Assembly (NCBI GenBank): GCA_001971685.1
Contig: CP019326.1
Span: 186,001 to 250,000, forward strand
Length of the DNA stretch: 64,000 nt
Reading direction: 5' to 3'
Source: Halomonas sp. 1513
Lineage (GTDB): Bacteria; Pseudomonadota; Gammaproteobacteria; Pseudomonadales; Halomonadaceae
This document shows, piece by piece, positions 1-10,220 of the stretch. The stretch's first letter is position 1. The number at the start of each line of letters is the position of its first letter. The notes beneath the pieces were generated by a model. It had not been told where the DNA came from, ran no database searches, and was given only the letters and a program-made list of their open reading frames with translations. Position numbers and translations under genes: made by a program.

Positions 1-209
1 ATGGCCAGTTCGCCACCGGCGTAGACGTCCTCGATGGCCTGGGTGAAGGCGTCGAGATCCAGTTCCTCGACGTCCTGTACCAGGCTCTGGCCAAGGGTGA
101 CCCCCAGGCTGTAGCTGAGCTGCTCTTGCTCGGTCTCGGGGGCCGCCAGGGCCAGCGGGGAGGCGACCAGCAGGGTGCCAAGTGCCGCAGCGGAAACCAG
201 TGTCTTCAT
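1..209 (-). CDS. FKBP-type peptidyl-prolyl isomerase, N-terminal part (cut by window edge)
   Basis: Only the first 69 codons are visible; the gene runs off the left edge. The protein opens with a Sec signal peptide (MKTLVSAAALGTLLVASPLALA) and then a segment of the type LSYSLGVTLGQSL...DLDAFTQAIEDVYAGG, which is the helical dimerisation domain found before the catalytic FKBP domain in FkpA/Mip-like proteins. The expected role is folding of periplasmic or outer-membrane proteins by proline isomerisation. The start is supported by a GAGGA Shine-Dalgarno seven bases upstream of ATG. The catalytic domain is outside the window, so activity cannot be judged. Confidence 0.8.
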   Translation of the reverse strand, partial: MKTLVSAAALGTLLVASPLALAAPETEQEQLSYSLGVTLGQSLVQDVEELDLDAFTQAIEDVYAGGELA

Positions 210-314
210 GCAGAGTCCTCGATTCATTGTAAGGCGTCGTGTCTCGGACTCTATCAGGCGCCATGAGTTTCCGCACCCGCGCTATTGCGGTGCATTTGCG
301 CACTCGCTGGGCAC

Positions 315-749
315 CTAGACCACCAGAACCGGGCACTTGGCCATGCTCGCGACCCGCTGCGAGACGCTACCAAGAATACTCGACTCGCCGTTGGTGCCCT
401 TGGAGCCGAGCACGATCAGGTCGCACTCGCGCTTGCGGGCAAAGCGCACGATGGTGCTCGACGGGCGGCCACCCTTGACGAAGGCCCGCACCCCCTCGAC
501 GCCGAGCTCGATGGCGCGGTGCTTGGCGTTGAGGGCGATCTCGGAGGCGTACTCCTTGAGCGCGTCGTCGGGGATGTCGAGCTTGGCCGGGCGCACCATC
601 GATAGTGACGCCTCGAGCAGACTGTGGTGCTTGAACACGCACAGCACGTACAGCTCGGCGTGGGTCAGCCGCTGCAGTTCGACGGCCTTGTCCAGCGCCC
701 GCAGGGCGCGCTTGGAGCCGTCGACCGGGACCAGGATTCGCTTGAACAT
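315..749 (-). CDS. teaD: Universal stress protein TeaD-like, linked to ectoine TRAP transporter
   Basis: A 144-residue single-domain UspA protein. The N-terminus [21 protein letters not shown] and the C-terminal block [19 protein letters not shown] are the usual nucleotide-binding elements; the G-2X-G spacer to the final GS is one residue shorter than the common nine. The start at 749 is chosen because GAGGAGGTGACG precedes that ATG; an ATG 33 bases upstream lacks such a site. It is the last gene of teaA-teaB-teaC-teaD, 29 bases after teaC. In Halomonas elongata TeaD binds ATP and tunes ectoine uptake by TeaABC; the same role is inferred from order and similarity. Confidence 0.88.
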   Translation of the reverse strand: MFKRILVPVDGSKRALRALDKAVELQRLTHAELYVLCVFKHHSLLEASLSMVRPAKLDIPDDALKEYASEIALNAKHRAIELGVEGVRAFVKGGRPSSTIVRFARKRECDLIVLGSKGTNGESSILGSVSQRVASMAKCPVLVV

Positions 750-778
750 CGTCACCTCCTCCTCGTGGGGCGAGTGGC

Positions 779-2062
779 TCACCGGAACGCCAGGTCACGC
801 AGGAACAGCGCGATCTGCGGGAACATGATCACCAGGGCCGCCGCCACCACCAGCATGAAGATGAAAGGCGGCGTACCGCGGATCACTTCCCAGTAGGGGC
901 GCTTGAAGATGGCGATGGCGGTGAAGATATCGCAGCCGAAGGGTGGCGTGGCCGAGCCGATCGCCACCTGCAGGGTAATCAACACGCCGACGTGGACCGG
1001 ATCGAGCCCGGAGGCGGCGATCGCCGGGGCGAAGATCGGCGTCAGCACCAGGATCACCACGATCGGGTCGACGAACATGCAGGCCACGAAGAAGGCCACC
1101 GAGATGGCGATCAGCACGCCTACCGGGCCGGCCTCGTCGATGCCCACCGCGGCGAGTATCTCCTGGGGAATCTGGGCAAACGAGATGACCCACGAGAAGC
1201 CGTTGCCCACCGCCACCAGGATGAAGACCACGGCGGTGATCAGCCCGGTGGACTTGGCGATGGTGTAGATGTGCTGCAGCTTGAGGGAGCGGAACACCAC
1301 GAATTCCAGCAGCACCGCATACAGCACGCAGGCGGCCGCCGCTTCGGTGGGGCTGAAGATACCGCCATAGATGCCGCCGACGATCAGCACCGGAAAGCCC
1401 AGCGGCCACAGCGCGCGCTGCACCGCGGTGAGGCGCTCGCGCCAGCTCGATTTGGGCTCGGTGGGCACGTCCTTGATCACCGCATACAGCACGCAGTAGA
1501 TCGAGAACATGAACAGGATCAGCAGCCCCGGGCCGATGCCGGCGATGAACAGCTCGCCGATCGAGGTGCCGGAGATCACCCCGTAGATGATCATGCCGAT
1601 GCTCGGCGGGATCAAAAAGGCGATGTCGCTGGAGTTGATGATCAATGCCAGGGTGAAGGGGTCCTTGTAGCCGGCCTTGAGCATGCGCGGGCGCAGCGGC
1701 GAGCCGACGGCCACTACGGTCGCCTGAGTCGAGCCGGAGACCGCGCCAAATAGCGTACAGGACGCCGCGGTGCTTACTGCTAGGCCGCCTTTCACGTGGC
1801 CGACGAAGCTCATCACCATGTTGATCAGGCGATGCGCGGACTGGCCGCGGGTCATGATGTCGGCGGCCAGGATGAACATCGGCACGGCGATCAGCGCGGT
1901 GGGGCGTATGCCGCCCATCATCTGCTGGATCAGGGTTTCCATCTGGCCAGTGCCGCCGAAGGTCATGTAGAAACCGACGAAGGCGGCGGTGACCAGCGGG
2001 ATCATCATCGGGAAGCCGAGCAGCAGCAGCACGATCATGATGGAGATAATGATTGTCGTCAT
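779..2062 (-). CDS. teaC: TRAP transporter large permease, ectoine type
   Basis: A 427-residue DctM-family membrane protein, the same length I recall for H. elongata TeaC. It is hydrophobic throughout with about 12 membrane segments and carries DctM hallmarks: [15 protein letters not shown] near residue 105 and [20 protein letters not shown] near residue 150. It forms the sodium-coupled translocation channel in the inner membrane with TeaB and takes substrate from periplasmic TeaA. It follows teaB by 15 bases. Predicted substrates are ectoine and hydroxyectoine, inferred from the strong TeaA match rather than from this subunit. Confidence 0.9.
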   Translation of the reverse strand: MTTIIISIMIVLLLLGFPMMIPLVTAAFVGFYMTFGGTGQMETLIQQMMGGIRPTALIAVPMFILAADIMTRGQSAHRLINMVMSFVGHVKGGLAVSTAASCTLFGAVSGSTQATVVAVGSPLRPRMLKAGYKDPFTLALIINSSDIAFLIPPSIGMIIYGVISGTSIGELFIAGIGPGLLILFMFSIYCVLYAVIKDVPTEPKSSWRERLTAVQRALWPLGFPVLIVGGIYGGIFSPTEAAAACVLYAVLLEFVVFRSLKLQHIYTIAKSTGLITAVVFILVAVGNGFSWVISFAQIPQEILAAVGIDEAGPVGVLIAISVAFFVACMFVDPIVVILVLTPIFAPAIAASGLDPVHVGVLITLQVAIGSATPPFGCDIFTAIAIFKRPYWEVIRGTPPFIFMLVVAAALVIMFPQIALFLRDLAFR

Positions 2063-2077
2063 GGTGCGTTCCCCGCG

Positions 2078-2665
2078 TCAGACTTCGGTTTCCGTGTCCT
2101 TGTATCCGTCGACCACATGGGTCGAGAGATAGACGTCACGAGAGGTCAGGTTCTTGAAGGCGGTCAGCAGGTACTGGATGCCTGTGACGGTGAAGCCCAG
2201 CGGCACCCACAGGTACATGATCCACACCGGAATACTCAGCGACGGCAGCACCCGGCCGCGGCTGTAGGTGGTCTGGATATAGCCGATCGAGTAGTAACAC
2301 AGCGTGAACATGACAAGCGCGGTGAACAGGCAGATGAAGATCATCAACCAGCGGCGCGCGCCGGTGGGCAGGGCATCGTAGATCGCCGACATGCGGATAT
2401 GCCGGCCGTGGCGGGCGGCATAGCCAATGCCCGCGAACGTGATCATCACGATCAGGATGCGGTTGACCTCTTCGGAGAAGTGCAGGCTCTCGCCGAACGC
2501 GAAGCGGCCGATGACGTTGGCCACGGTGTTGATCGCCATCAGGATGACCCCGGTGGCCAGGATCATGGCCTCGGCCTTGCTGATCCAGGTGTCGACTACG
2601 CCCAGCGGCCCGGGCAGGGTGGAGCGGTACTGCTGTTCTGCGACGTCTTCTTCGCTCATGTCCAT
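2078..2665 (-). CDS. teaB: TRAP transporter small permease, ectoine type
   Basis: A 195-residue DctQ-family protein with four predicted membrane helices (approximately residues 30-50, 68-85, 107-130 and 145-168) and the conserved [28 protein letters not shown] segment between helices two and three. It pairs with TeaC in the inner membrane. The start at 2665 has an AGGAG nine bases upstream. The reading frame starts about 200 bases after teaA, across a strong hairpin at 2799-2824, which suggests lower expression of the permease genes than of the binding protein. Confidence 0.9.
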   Translation of the reverse strand: MDMSEEDVAEQQYRSTLPGPLGVVDTWISKAEAMILATGVILMAINTVANVIGRFAFGESLHFSEEVNRILIVMITFAGIGYAARHGRHIRMSAIYDALPTGARRWLMIFICLFTALVMFTLCYYSIGYIQTTYSRGRVLPSLSIPVWIMYLWVPLGFTVTGIQYLLTAFKNLTSRDVYLSTHVVDGYKDTETEV

Positions 2666-2798
2666 GTCGAAGGACTCCTCGCGGTCTGGATCACGTGACG
2701 GATTGCGTGTAAACGAATGGTGACACCTCCCAGCCTAAGCCGATGCGCTGTCGCCTGCAGGCGCAGAATCAACGCTGTTTGGCCGGGTGGCAACGACG

Positions 2799-2824
2799 AG
2801 GGGGCAGCCTTGCGGCTGCCCCCT
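2799..2824 (-). promoter_or_regulatory. Hairpin between teaA and teaB (stabiliser or partial terminator)
   Basis: A perfect 11-bp stem (AGGGGGCAGCC / GGCTGCCCCCT) with a four-base loop sits 44 bases beyond the teaA stop codon and well before teaB. Read in the direction of transcription it is not followed by a T run (CGTCGTTGCC), so it is not a classic intrinsic terminator. Such structures after binding-protein genes often protect the 5' message from 3' exonucleases or attenuate read-through; that role is inferred here. Confidence 0.7.
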
Positions 2825-2867
2825 GTGCGGTTAGCTGCGTGGCACGCCAGGCGTGCGCGGCGCGGCA

Positions 2868-3884
2868 TCACTCGTTGGTGACGGCCTCGAGGTCGGCCTT
2901 GAACTGCTCGAGCAGCGCGGCACCGCGGTCGCCGGTCATCTCCACGAAGCGCTCCTCGACCTGCGGGGCGCGGGCGCGGAAGGCTTCGATCTGCTCCTCG
3001 TCGAGGCGGGTCACGGTGACCTCGTCGGAGGATTCCTGAATCGCCGCTAGCGAGTCGTCGGCGAGCCCGGAAATGTGCTCGATGATGTGCTCGTAGGCGG
3101 CCTCGGTGGCATCGCGAACCAGCTGCTGGTCCTCTTCGGAGAGGCCCTCGTAGAAGTCCTGGTTGGCCATCATCGCGGTGGTGAACCAGCCATGGCCGGT
3201 AAACACCAGGTTGGGCGACACCTCGTACAGGCCACCGGACTCGATCCAGAAGATCGGGTTCTCCTGGCCCTGGATGATATTGGTCTGCAGGCCACCGTAG
3301 ACCTCGCCCCACGGCAACGGGGTCGGCGTGGCACCAAAGGCGCGGTAGGTCTCGGAGAGCAGCGGGTTGGTCATGGTGCGGATGTTCTTGCCGCGCAGCT
3401 CTTCGGGGGTGGTGAAGGGTTCGTCCAGGGTGACGACCATTTCACCTTCCGGGTACATCTTGAGCAGTTCGAGGCCCTGCTCGGCATACAGCTCGGGGAA
3501 GGTTTCGTGAATCGCCGTAGAGGTGTTGAAGAACTCGATCACGGTCTCTTCATCGGTGGGCAGCAGATAGGGGATGAAGAAGATCTGCGCCTCGGGGATC
3601 AGCGAGCCGGTGAAGCCCGGTGACTGGTTGACGAACTGCAGGATGCCGGCCTGGGTCTGCTCCATGATATCGTCGGACTCGCCGAGCTCACCGAAGCGAT
3701 AGATCTGCACGGTGTGGTCGGAATTTTCCTCGACATACTCCTTGAAGGCTACGGCGAAGACGTCCTGAACATCGCCTTCGAATTCCTCGTGGGCGTAGCG
3801 CCAATTATCGGCACTGGCAGCGGCGGAAAGGCCGAACAGCAGGGCGCCGACACTGGCGGCGGTGAGTAGGTTGCGAACCATCAT
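2868..3884 (-). CDS. teaA: Ectoine/hydroxyectoine-binding periplasmic protein of TRAP transporter
   Basis: A 338-residue DctP-family solute receptor. A signal peptide ends at ASA-DNWRYAHEEFEGD; the mature start and Glu9 match H. elongata TeaA as I remember it. Long stretches are near identical to that protein, including YRFGELGESDDIMEQTQ, QFVNQSPGFTGSLIP, ATPTPLPWGEVYGGLQ and GQENPIFWIESGGLYEVSPN; the tryptophan in PLPWGEV and the aromatics in IFWIE belong to the ligand pocket. It delivers ectoine to TeaBC for osmoprotection or recovery of leaked solute. It is the first gene of the operon, preceded by GAGGGAAG before ATG. Confidence 0.93.
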   Translation of the reverse strand: MMVRNLLTAASVGALLFGLSAAASADNWRYAHEEFEGDVQDVFAVAFKEYVEENSDHTVQIYRFGELGESDDIMEQTQAGILQFVNQSPGFTGSLIPEAQIFFIPYLLPTDEETVIEFFNTSTAIHETFPELYAEQGLELLKMYPEGEMVVTLDEPFTTPEELRGKNIRTMTNPLLSETYRAFGATPTPLPWGEVYGGLQTNIIQGQENPIFWIESGGLYEVSPNLVFTGHGWFTTAMMANQDFYEGLSEEDQQLVRDATEAAYEHIIEHISGLADDSLAAIQESSDEVTVTRLDEEQIEAFRARAPQVEERFVEMTGDRGAALLEQFKADLEAVTNE

Positions 3885-3907
3885 TTTTGTCTTCCCTCAC
3901 AAGGTTG

Positions 3908-3935
3908 AGCCAGTATCGCTACATCCCGACTGGCT
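3908..3935. promoter_or_regulatory. Inverted repeat upstream of teaA
   Basis: AGCCAGT at 3908-3914 and ACTGGCT at 3929-3935 form a perfect 7-bp dyad with a 14-base spacer, inside the 89-bp gap between teaA and the next gene. It lies 24 bases upstream of the teaA start, where promoter or 5' leader should be. It could be a regulator site or a leader hairpin. I do not recognise the motif and cannot place a confident -35/-10 pair. Confidence 0.4.
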
Positions 3936-3973
3936 GAAGTGCAGGTTTAAAAACATGCAGTTGTGATTTCAGG

Positions 3974-4519
3974 CTAGCGCGGGCCCCGGGAGGGGTCAAG
4001 GCAGCGTTCGAGGGTTTGCAGGGCGTCGAGGTGGTGTTTTTTGCGTTCGGGTAGCCAGGCGTACAAGCGATTCACCAGGGGCAGATCGCTCGGCTCGCGA
4101 GGTCGGAGCAGGCCCCCGGCGGCCAGTCGATCCTCGCTGATTCGCTGCAGCTGCCGCAGCGCTTCACGCTCGGCCAGCAGTTCGGCGCGTTTGAGCACCT
4201 CGCGCAGCTCGGCGATCTCGGGGTTGGTGAGCGCTTGCTGTTTCAGGGCGCGCCGGCGCTGTCGCAGCGGCCGGGTCATCTCGGCCTGCCAGTGGCGCAG
4301 CGTTGCCAGCTCTGTGCCGAGCTCGCCCTGAGCTACCAGCCCGTGGGCGTCGAGCCAGCACAGCCACAGCAGTTCGCAAACATCGGCGTGAGCCTCGTCC
4401 TGTAGCTGCAGGCAGGCCGCTTCTACGCCGTCTCGGGCATACAGTGCCAGGGCAAAGTCCCACAGCGGCGCTTCGCGTAGACAGCGCCGCAAGCGGGCCG
4501 ACAATTGGGTAGAATCCAT
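3974..4519 (-). CDS. TIGR02444/DUF2390-like protein of unknown function
   Basis: A 181-residue soluble, helix-rich protein. The opening segment, LREAPLWDFALALYARDGVEAACLQLQDEAHADVCELLWLCWLD, is the typical signature of the TIGR02444 (DUF2390) family seen next to uup/yheS-type ABC ATPases in Pseudomonas and Halomonas. The rest is rich in Arg, Leu and Glu, with no membrane segment and no catalytic motif. It is divergently transcribed from the ABC-F gene 53 bases away, so a shared control region is possible. Function is unknown. Confidence 0.75.
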   Translation of the reverse strand: MDSTQLSARLRRCLREAPLWDFALALYARDGVEAACLQLQDEAHADVCELLWLCWLDAHGLVAQGELGTELATLRHWQAEMTRPLRQRRRALKQQALTNPEIAELREVLKRAELLAEREALRQLQRISEDRLAAGGLLRPREPSDLPLVNRLYAWLPERKKHHLDALQTLERCLDPSRGPR

Positions 4520-4572
4520 GCCATTCGTTCCTCAGGGGTGGAGAGCCACCCTGCCGATCTACCGGAGCCAGC

Positions 4573-6504
<1,932 letters not shown>

Positions 6505-6548
6505 CTCTGGCGTCGCTAGGCTTGGCGGTCAGGCGCCGCCGACGCAGC

Positions 6549-6741
6549 GCACTCACGGGTAAGCACGAAAGCGACATATACCGCGGGTTGCTGGCGCAAG
6601 CGAAGCGACGTCCGGCGCTCGCCATGGATGGCGAGCGAGGGTCACTCGTGAGGGATTATGTTGTGACCCGACGGACAGGTCGCGAGCGCAGCGTCAGGGT
6701 TTCAACCCGGGGGGCGCGACTCGTGCTTACTCGGTGAGTGC
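6549..6741. repeat. Palindrome-rich intergenic element bounded by inverted repeats
   Basis: The gap between the ABC-F gene and dtd (6505-6763) is almost filled by this element. Its ends are imperfect inverted repeats of about 25 bases (GCACTCACGGGTAAGCACGA at 6549 against the complement of 6715-6741). Inside are a perfect 8-bp hairpin (CGCTCGCC/GGCGAGCG, 6616-6637), a 7-bp stem (GGGTCAC/GTGACCC, 6639-6669) and GGGTT/AACCC (6697-6708). A small open frame across it shows no protein-like composition. It resembles a MITE- or REP-type mobile or structural repeat, or the terminator region for both converging genes. Confidence 0.6.
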
Positions 6742-6763
6742 ATGCTGGCGGAACTGGGCACTC

Positions 6764-7201
6764 TCAACTCTCCAGCAGAAAGGTCACCGGCCCATCGTTG
6801 ATCAGCGCCACCTGCATATCGGCGCCGAATTCGCCGCAGGCGACCCGCGGCCAGCTCGCCTGGGCGCGGCTCAGCAGGTAAGTGAACAGTCGCTCACCCT
6901 CGGTGGGCGGCGCGGCGCTGGAGAAACTCGGGCGCAGGCCCTTGCGGGTGTCGGCGGCCAGGGTGAACTGCGAGACCAGCAGCAGCCCGCCTTCGGCCTG
7001 CTGCAGGTTGAGGTTCATCTTGCCCTCGGCGTCGCTGAATACACGGTAGTGCAGCAGCTTGTGCAGCAGCTTGTCGGCGCGGGCCTCATCGTCGCCCTTC
7101 TCGACGCCGATCAGCGCCAGCAGGCCGTGGTCGATGGCGCCGATGGTCTGGCCGTCGACCTCGACGCTGGCGCGGCGTACGCGTTGGATCAATGCTCGCA
7201 T
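6764..7201 (-). CDS. dtd: D-aminoacyl-tRNA deacylase
   Basis: A 145-residue protein of normal family length. It begins [17 protein letters not shown], has the central [11 protein letters not shown] motif whose threonine lines the active site, and ends with the Gly-cis-Pro region [11 protein letters not shown]. It hydrolyses D-aminoacyl-tRNA (for example D-Tyr-tRNA) and glycyl-tRNA(Ala), keeping D-amino acids out of translation. It is followed 42 bases upstream on the map by the chalcone-isomerase-like gene on the same strand, which may share a transcript. Confidence 0.95.
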   Translation of the reverse strand: MRALIQRVRRASVEVDGQTIGAIDHGLLALIGVEKGDDEARADKLLHKLLHYRVFSDAEGKMNLNLQQAEGGLLLVSQFTLAADTRKGLRPSFSSAAPPTEGERLFTYLLSRAQASWPRVACGEFGADMQVALINDGPVTFLLES

Positions 7202-7243
7202 GCGGGCTCCTGTGACGAGTGGTCGGCGCGCCAGTATAGCCGC

Positions 7244-7816
7244 TCAGCGTCCCAGCAGGGCGTCGCGGAAGTCGCGGCGCAGCGGGTTGCTGCCCAACCA
7301 GATGCCGAACAGGGCGTTGGCCAGCGCCAGGTCGCCGCTGCGGTAGAGCGTCTCGGCGTTGAGCGCCAAGCGCAGCTCGCTGCCGTTCCAGCTCAATGCG
7401 TAGCGGTCGCCGGGGACCACGTCGCGATAGGCTTGATTGAAGGCATCCAGCTCGTCACTGAGCCGGGCAAAGGCCTCGGCATCCAGGGTGTCGCGAAGCG
7501 TTTCGCGGGTCGCATCGGCGAAGTCCTCGGCCTCGATGGCATGGAAGTACTCGAGCTCCAGCCGCTTGGGGACGTCGGAGAGCGGCGCGGGGGCGCTGGC
7601 ATCCTCGTCCTGATAGTAGGCGCCGGCGTAGGCGTTCCATACCAGATAGCGGAATACGCCGCTGCCGAGCAGGGCGTAGCGGATGCCGTCGTCGTCGAGA
7701 CGGGTGTCGAATTCGGCGCCGCGCACCTCGACCCGCGACTCGCTCTGGGCCAGGGCAAATGGGCTGCATAGGATCAAGATCACGGCGGCGATGCGGGACA
7801 GGGACGCAGGGCGCAT
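7244..7816 (-). CDS. Secreted chalcone-isomerase-like protein
   Basis: A 190-residue exported protein. The start at 7816 follows GGAG and places a signal peptide at the N-terminus (MRPASLSRIAAVILILCSPFALA). The mature protein has the pattern of the bacterial Chalcone_3 family: YLVWNAYAGAYY, then PKRLELEYFHAIEAEDFADAT and VVPGDRYALSWNGSELRLALN. The catalytic role of plant enzymes is not expected; bacterial members are periplasmic proteins of unknown function that may bind small lipophilic ligands. It lies between dtd and a stress-protein gene, all on the minus strand. Confidence 0.75.
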   Translation of the reverse strand: MRPASLSRIAAVILILCSPFALAQSESRVEVRGAEFDTRLDDDGIRYALLGSGVFRYLVWNAYAGAYYQDEDASAPAPLSDVPKRLELEYFHAIEAEDFADATRETLRDTLDAEAFARLSDELDAFNQAYRDVVPGDRYALSWNGSELRLALNAETLYRSGDLALANALFGIWLGSNPLRRDFRDALLGR

Positions 7817-7897
7817 GGGGACTCCATCGGCAGGAAACGATTCCATACAGACCGCGCGTCAATGTATAGGTTCTGTACTATTCTGGCGAGGCATCAG

Positions 7898-8743
7898 CTA
7901 CCAGGCACGACACACCATCACATCGCAGTGTGGTTCTGCCAGCAGCTGCTCGGTGAGGTGGCCCTGGCGGCCCAGCGGGCCGCGGCTGCCCAGCGCCAGC
8001 AGGTCCGGCGGCTGGCGGCGCAGGCGATTGAGCAGCACCTCCAGCGGATCACCCTGCTCGAGCACGAGATGGACCTCGGGCACGGCATCGAATTCGCCCA
8101 TCAGCTGGTCGATCTCGCGCTCCAGCTGCTGACGCAGCCGCGCCACCTCGCTATCGCGCCACTGCGCATAGTGGCTGTCCGAGCCGAGTTCGCGCTCGCC
8201 GGGAATATTCCAGGCGTGAAGCAGGGTGACGCTGGCCTCGGGGAAGCGCTTGAGGGTCTCGCGCAGAGTGTGGCGGCAGGCCAGCGAGAAGTTGACCGGC
8301 ACCAGGATGTCCTGCCAGGTCTGGGTCGCCAGGTGGCTCGCCGAGAGCACCGGGCAGGGCGCACCGCGCAGCACCCGAGCCAGCGTCGTGCCGCCGACCA
8401 GGTCGAGCTGGCCGCGCTTGCGGTGAGCGCCGAGCACGATCATGTCGACCTCGCGCTCGTGGGCCTCGCGAATGATCTCGGCGTAGGGTGCACCGGCCAC
8501 GGTCTGCAGCAGGGTGGCCGGCTCGGGGAGGGCGTAGTCCTCGCGCAGGTCGGTCAGGATGCGCTGCATCTCCTCGATCACCAGCGGCTCGAGGTCGCGT
8601 AGCGCCTGGCGCGGCAGATGAGGATCGAGCACGTGGATGACATCGAGGCGCGCGCCGCTCTCATTGGCCATGCGCAGGGCGCGGGCGAAGGCGGCGCGGT
8701 TCTCGGCGGACAGGTCGCAGGCAAACAGCAGGGTGTGGGCCAT
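7898..8743 (-). CDS. Tandem universal stress protein
   Basis: A 281-residue protein with two UspA domains, MAHTLLFACDLSAENRAAFARAL at the start of the first and WQDILVPVNFSLACRHTL at the start of the second. Nucleotide-binding glycines are partly lost: the first domain has GAHRKRGQLDLVGGTTLARVL and the second GSRGPLGRQGHLTEQLL without the terminal GS, so ATP binding is doubtful. The start at 8743 is preceded by GGAGGG. Such tandem proteins respond to stress; no partner gene defines a more precise role. Confidence 0.85.
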   Translation of the reverse strand: MAHTLLFACDLSAENRAAFARALRMANESGARLDVIHVLDPHLPRQALRDLEPLVIEEMQRILTDLREDYALPEPATLLQTVAGAPYAEIIREAHEREVDMIVLGAHRKRGQLDLVGGTTLARVLRGAPCPVLSASHLATQTWQDILVPVNFSLACRHTLRETLKRFPEASVTLLHAWNIPGERELGSDSHYAQWRDSEVARLRQQLEREIDQLMGEFDAVPEVHLVLEQGDPLEVLLNRLRRQPPDLLALGSRGPLGRQGHLTEQLLAEPHCDVMVCRAW

Positions 8744-8909
8744 GAGCTTCCCTCCCTCGATGCGGGACACGTGGCGCCAGCTGTGGCGATGGCGCCGTCA
8801 CTCCCAGCATGGTGCCAGTTGTCAAAGCCTGCAAGCTGAGGGGGCCCACCCCGGCGTTCTCTCAGTCGGCAGCGTCCGAGAGTGATCCGCCGGCAAGCCT
8901 TTGCGCCGC

Positions 8910-9722
8910 TTACCACCAGGCGTGGAAGTGGTGCACCGGGCCGTGGCCACGGCCGACGTTCAGGCGTGCGCTGGCGGTGAGCGCTGCGCTCAGCCACTGC
9001 TTGGCGGCGCCGACCGCCTCGGGCAGGGCATCGCCGCGGGCCAGGCAGGCGGTCACCGCCGACGACAGCGAGCAGCCGGTGCCGTGCAGGTTGTCGGTGG
9101 CGATGCGCGGGCCGTCGAGCCAGCGTGCGCCGCCGGCATCGGCGAGCAGGTCCGGGCAGCGCTCGCCGCGCAGGTGGCCACCCTTGAGCAGCACATAGGG
9201 GGCGCCGAGCTCGCCCAGCGCAGGCAGCATGGCCTCCATCTCGTCGGGGCTGGCCGGCGTGCTGCGTGCCAGCAGTACCGCCGCCTCCGGCAGGTTGGGG
9301 GTGATCAGGTCGGCCAGCGGCACCAGGATGTCGCGCACCGCGGCGATACCGGCATCGTCGACCAGCACGTCGCCGCTCTTGGCGACCATCACCGGGTCGA
9401 GCACCACCCAACGCGGGCGGCGGCGCGTCAGCGCCGCGCGGATCACCTCGGCGACCTCGCGGCTTGCCACCATGCCGATCTTCACCGCGTCGATCTCGAC
9501 GTCATCGAACAGGGTGTCGAGCTGGGTGGCGATAAAGTCGGCGGGCACCGGGTGCACCCCCCTCACGCCGCGAGTGTTTTGGGCGGTCAGGGCGGTGATC
9601 ACGCTGGTACCATAGGCGCCCAGCGCGGAGAAGGTCTTGAGGTCGGCCTGGATGCCGGCGCCGCCGCTGGGGTCGGAGCCGGCGATGGTCAGGGCATTGG
9701 GGATGGAGACGGGAGTGGTCAT
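8910..9722 (-). CDS. thiD: Hydroxymethylpyrimidine/phosphomethylpyrimidine kinase
   Basis: A 270-residue ribokinase-fold enzyme of standard length. The N-terminal [39 protein letters not shown] block and C-terminal anion-hole motif [12 protein letters not shown] identify it. It phosphorylates HMP and HMP-P to HMP-PP in thiamine pyrophosphate synthesis in the cytoplasm. No other thi gene lies nearby. It is divergent from the YqaA-like gene, with only about 60 bases between their starts. Confidence 0.94.
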   Translation of the reverse strand: MTTPVSIPNALTIAGSDPSGGAGIQADLKTFSALGAYGTSVITALTAQNTRGVRGVHPVPADFIATQLDTLFDDVEIDAVKIGMVASREVAEVIRAALTRRRPRWVVLDPVMVAKSGDVLVDDAGIAAVRDILVPLADLITPNLPEAAVLLARSTPASPDEMEAMLPALGELGAPYVLLKGGHLRGERCPDLLADAGGARWLDGPRIATDNLHGTGCSLSSAVTACLARGDALPEAVGAAKQWLSAALTASARLNVGRGHGPVHHFHAWW

Positions 9723-9784
9723 GGCAAGGGTGTCAGTATGGTGTCGATGAAGGCTAGGCTACTGCAGCAGGCGGGGTGGGCGCC

Positions 9785-10216
9785 ATGCTGAGTCTGTTCT
9801 TGGTGGCGCTGGTCAGTGCCACCCTGCTGCCCGGCGGCTCCGAGGTGTGGCTGGCGCGCCAGTGGTGCCTGGGCCAGCCGGCCCTGGCGCTGTGGCTGGT
9901 GGCCACCAGCGGTAATACCCTGGGCAGCCTGATCAACGTGTGGATGGGCCGCTATGCGCGGCGCTTCCAGGATCGGCGCTGGTTTCCAGCCAGCCGCGCC
10001 GGGCTGGCACGCGCCGAGCGCTGGTATCATCGCTTCGGCGAGTGGAGCCTGCTGCTCTCCTGGGCGCCGCTGATCGGCGACCCGCTCACCGTGCTGGCCG
10101 GGGTGTTCCGGCTGCCGTGGTGGCGGGCGATCCTGCTGATCACCCTGGCCAAGGGCACCCGCTACGCGGTGGTGCTCTACCTGGCCCACGCCTGGCTGGC
10201 GCCGCTCTGCCAGTAG
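9785..10216 (+). CDS. yqaA: YqaA-family inner-membrane protein
   Basis: A 143-residue membrane protein related to the DedA/SNARE-associated superfamily. It has the YqaA features LVALVSATLLPGGSEVWLA at the start, VATSGNTLGSLINVWMGRY in the middle and FRLPWWRAILLITLAKGTRYAVV near the end, with three or four hydrophobic segments. YqaA function is unknown; relatives are linked to lipid carrier recycling and membrane homeostasis. ATG at 9785 is preferred, though an in-frame GTG at 9776 is possible. It converges on a TRAP permease gene with a four-base gap. Confidence 0.85.
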   Translation: MLSLFLVALVSATLLPGGSEVWLARQWCLGQPALALWLVATSGNTLGSLINVWMGRYARRFQDRRWFPASRAGLARAERWYHRFGEWSLLLSWAPLIGDPLTVLAGVFRLPWWRAILLITLAKGTRYAVVLYLAHAWLAPLCQ

Positions 10217-10220
10217 GCGT

